Shown piece by piece: positions 61,682 to 64,000 of a DNA stretch of 64,000 nucleotides. Within the stretch, counting starts at the first letter, position 1, and each line of letters begins with the position of its first letter. The stretch is taken from positions 62,001-126,000 of the forward strand of contig QCIF01000004.1 of NCBI GenBank assembly GCA_003216835.1, given 5' to 3'. The notes under the pieces are model-generated. The model was given only the letters and a program-made list of their open reading frames with translations, did no database searches and had not been told where the DNA came from. Position numbers and translations under genes: made by a program. The stretch is from Prochlorococcus sp. AG-402-K10. Its GTDB lineage: Bacteria; Cyanobacteriota; Cyanobacteriia; PCC-6307; Cyanobiaceae.

Positions 61682-62158
61682 TTAGGCAGTTCCACAAAAA
61701 GTAACTTCAGGAAATTTTAACTTTGCCTCTTCTAAATTTTTCGTTTTACCTTCTTCTTGCCAGTAATTTATTACTTCAGTAGCCTTATTTAATATTTCAA
61801 CCCTCTCATTATCTGTAATCCAACCTTTATTCTCAAGTTCACTTTTTAATTTTTCCCATGCATCATCCCTTGGCCAGAAATAATAAGCAGTAAGAGGACT
61901 AGCACCTCCACCCACAATTTGGTCTACAGCCAATGCAACGTTATCAGGCAACCACAATATTTTAATAATGAACCTTCCTTCATCAGGTTTAGGTGTATAA
62001 CCAGATGGCACTCCATCTTCATCTATCGTTGCAGCAGCAAGTACTGCTGTTGCACCCATCATCCCTGCATTTGGGGAAGAAGTTTTTGATGTTTGAAGAT
62101 CACTTTTTTGTTCCTGATGTTTAGTTGAATTCTGATTTTCCCTATCTGATGAAGTCAT
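61682..62158 (-). CDS. Ycf65/PSRP-3-like ribosomal protein
   Basis: [49 protein letters not shown]. Confidence 0.88.
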   Translation of the reverse strand: MTSSDRENQNSTKHQEQKSDLQTSKTSSPNAGMMGATAVLAAATIDEDGVPSGYTPKPDEGRFIIKILWLPDNVALAVDQIVGGGASPLTAYYFWPRDDAWEKLKSELENKGWITDNERVEILNKATEVINYWQEEGKTKNLEEAKLKFPEVTFCGTA

Positions 62159-62265
62159 TCACTTTTTTATATTTAGTTAACAATTTATCAGCTTATGGTC
62201 ACTTTTTGATCAATTTATTCAAAAATTCCTGATTTTGTTTATGGATAAAAATTAAGTTGACGATT

Positions 62266-62424
62266 TTATCTATCATTACTTATTTGATAAAAATCATAAA
62301 TTGTTGCTTCTAATTTATCCCAAAGATCTTTAGGGATATCATTTTCTTCTGCGAACATACCAAGTTGGCTAGCCAAACCTCTTGCTTGAGAGAGTTTTGA
62401 ATCATATGAATCTTTTTTGTCCAT
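62266..62424 (-). CDS. Small hypothetical protein
   Basis: MDKKDSYDSKLSQARGLASQLGMFAEENDIPKDLWDKLEATIYDFYQISNDR. Confidence 0.6.
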   Translation of the reverse strand: MDKKDSYDSKLSQARGLASQLGMFAEENDIPKDLWDKLEATIYDFYQISNDR

Positions 62425-62481
62425 TTTAAAAGTTTTAGTGATATTGAAAAAATAAATCTATTAACTTAATAAGTCAATCAT

Positions 62482-63807
62482 TTAAAATTCTAAATCAGCA
62501 ATTTCTTTAAGTGCAGAAATACTTAGAATTTCTGGTTCTTTATCTGTTACCAAAATATCATCTTCAATTCTTATACCAATACCTTTCCATTTCTCATCAA
62601 TACTGGGCTGACCATCTGGAACAGGGATTCTATCACTGATATAAATACCAGGTTCAACAGTAAGAATCATCCCATACTGCAAGGGAACTTCATAGTCACC
62701 CATTCTGTACGCCCCAACATCATGAACATCTAAACCCAGCCAATGTCCAGTTCTATGCATATAGAGATGTTTATATAATCCATTGTCAATAATCTCTTCA
62801 GTACTACCTCTAAGCAAGCCAATTTCTTTTAATCCCTCTACAAGAGTTTTCAGAGCAACATTATGGACAGTACTAGAGTTAGAGCCTATTACAGCACTGT
62901 TAATGGCATTTTTCTGAGCATCTAAAACAATTTCATAAATATATTTTTGCTCTTTAGAAAATTTTCCTCCAATAGGAATAGTTCTTGTTATGTCTCCATT
63001 GTAATAATCAGTTAATGAGCAACCTGCATCAACTAATAATAAATCTCTCTTATTTAAGGGTGAATTGTTTGATGTGTAATGCAAAACACATGCATTATCT
63101 CCTGAAGCAACAATAGAATTATATGCAGGTCCTCTAGCACCTTTTTCAAGAAAGAATCCTTCTATTAGTCCTTGAATCTGTCTTTCATTGTTCTTTAATG
63201 AAATAGACTCTCTAACTAATTCATGAGCCTCCGCCGAAATTTGAATAGCTTCTCTCATTCTATTAATTTCAAATTCACTTTTGATTAATCTCATCTCATT
63301 TAAATAACTTTCAGGAGATTTTATAGAATTTCCACCAATCCCTACTCTTGAGCGATTTTCAAGTTGTTGAGTAAATATCTCCAAGACTACTTTCTCAATT
63401 CTTGGATGTTTCCCAATTGAAAAAACAATTTCGTCAGAACCCTCAATATAAATAGGCAATAATTCTTTTATATCATAAATTGAATGAGCCTTATCAGCTT
63501 TAAACTTTTGTTCAGCTCCCTCTATACCCCATCTGAAGCCATGCCAAACTTCACTAACAACATCTTTAGGAGAAACAAACAAAATAAATCTCTCTCCCTT
63601 TGGCTTATGCGATAAGAAAAGAGCGATTGCATCTGGCTCATCAAAACCAGTGAGATACCAAAAATTACTATCTTGCCTGAAAGGATATTCACAATCTGCA
63701 TGATGTTTTACAAGGCTAGCAGCAGGAATAATAGCCGCCTTACCATCTAACTTATTTAAGAAAGTTTCTCTTCTTTTCTCAAAAATTTTATTATTAAGAT
63801 TAAACAT
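62482..63807 (-). CDS. pepP: Xaa-Pro aminopeptidase (aminopeptidase P)
   Basis: DSNFWYLTGFDEPDAIALF; LLLVDAGCSLTDYYNGDITRTIPIGGKFS; HRTGHWLGLDVHDVG; TVEPGIYI. Confidence 0.93.
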   Translation of the reverse strand: MFNLNNKIFEKRRETFLNKLDGKAAIIPAASLVKHHADCEYPFRQDSNFWYLTGFDEPDAIALFLSHKPKGERFILFVSPKDVVSEVWHGFRWGIEGAEQKFKADKAHSIYDIKELLPIYIEGSDEIVFSIGKHPRIEKVVLEIFTQQLENRSRVGIGGNSIKSPESYLNEMRLIKSEFEINRMREAIQISAEAHELVRESISLKNNERQIQGLIEGFFLEKGARGPAYNSIVASGDNACVLHYTSNNSPLNKRDLLLVDAGCSLTDYYNGDITRTIPIGGKFSKEQKYIYEIVLDAQKNAINSAVIGSNSSTVHNVALKTLVEGLKEIGLLRGSTEEIIDNGLYKHLYMHRTGHWLGLDVHDVGAYRMGDYEVPLQYGMILTVEPGIYISDRIPVPDGQPSIDEKWKGIGIRIEDDILVTDKEPEILSISALKEIADLEF

Positions 63808-63879
63808 AAATTTCTTGTTGGCGATTTTTATAAAAAATGGAAGAATGAATTAACCAGATTTTCAAACTAATCTATTTTA

Positions 63880-64000
63880 ATGGAACCAAATATCTACGTT
63901 CTAATTTTACTGATAATAATTATTTTAGTTGGGTCAGCATGCTGTTCAGGAGTAGAAGCATCTTTTTTAGCTGTGAATTCGATAAGGGTTTTAGAATTAG
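63880..64000 (+). CDS. CNNM/CorC-family (DUF21) membrane protein, truncated by window end
   Basis: MEPNIYVLILLIIIILVGSACCSGVEASFLAVNSIRVLEL. Confidence 0.65.
   Translation, partial: MEPNIYVLILLIIIILVGSACCSGVEASFLAVNSIRVLEL

Overview
AT-rich, gene-dense cyanobacterial DNA, almost certainly a high-light Prochlorococcus (hli clusters, Ycf65/PSRP-3, PsbF/PsbY-like proteins, many tiny ORFs). About 51.6-64 kb is conserved backbone: an EVE-domain gene, rpoZ, an Hsp70-like gene, pyrR, gpmI, secG, groEL/groES, atpD/atpC, PSRP-3 and pepP. About 1-51.6 kb is an accessory island rich in small ORFs, duplicated fragments and long non-coding stretches.

Main discovery: the island looks like a stack of insertions into one site, the 5' coding end of the EVE-domain gene (ATG at 51614). 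The most recent element (about 46.0-51.35 kb) carries a divergent tyrosine recombinase, a ribbon-helix-helix (RHH) protein, a 33-34-bp-period iteron array, a roughly 0.8-kb composite repeat array and four small ORFs with no family I recognise. Its left end retains a truncated copy of the EVE start (MTDVNYWLMKSEPD*). Progressively degraded copies of the same left-end scar recur leftwards at about 43.6, 41.0, 34.3, 29.6, 25.4, 23.8 and 22.3 kb, and possibly 17.4 and 12.4 kb.

Other notable content: a stand-alone DnaX/tau-C-terminal-like ORF and a stand-alone DnaB RecA-domain ORF on either side of one scar; a zinc-ribbon/TM/UrtA fusion; a 1405-aa helicase-nuclease (candidate defence gene); four DUF3721-like metal-motif proteins; a PsbY-like/PsbF-like fusion lacking the haem-ligand His; a frameshifted Deg-type protease; and a roughly 330-bp duplicated candidate ncRNA plus micro-ORF cassette. 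All family calls come from reading motifs by eye; no searches were run.
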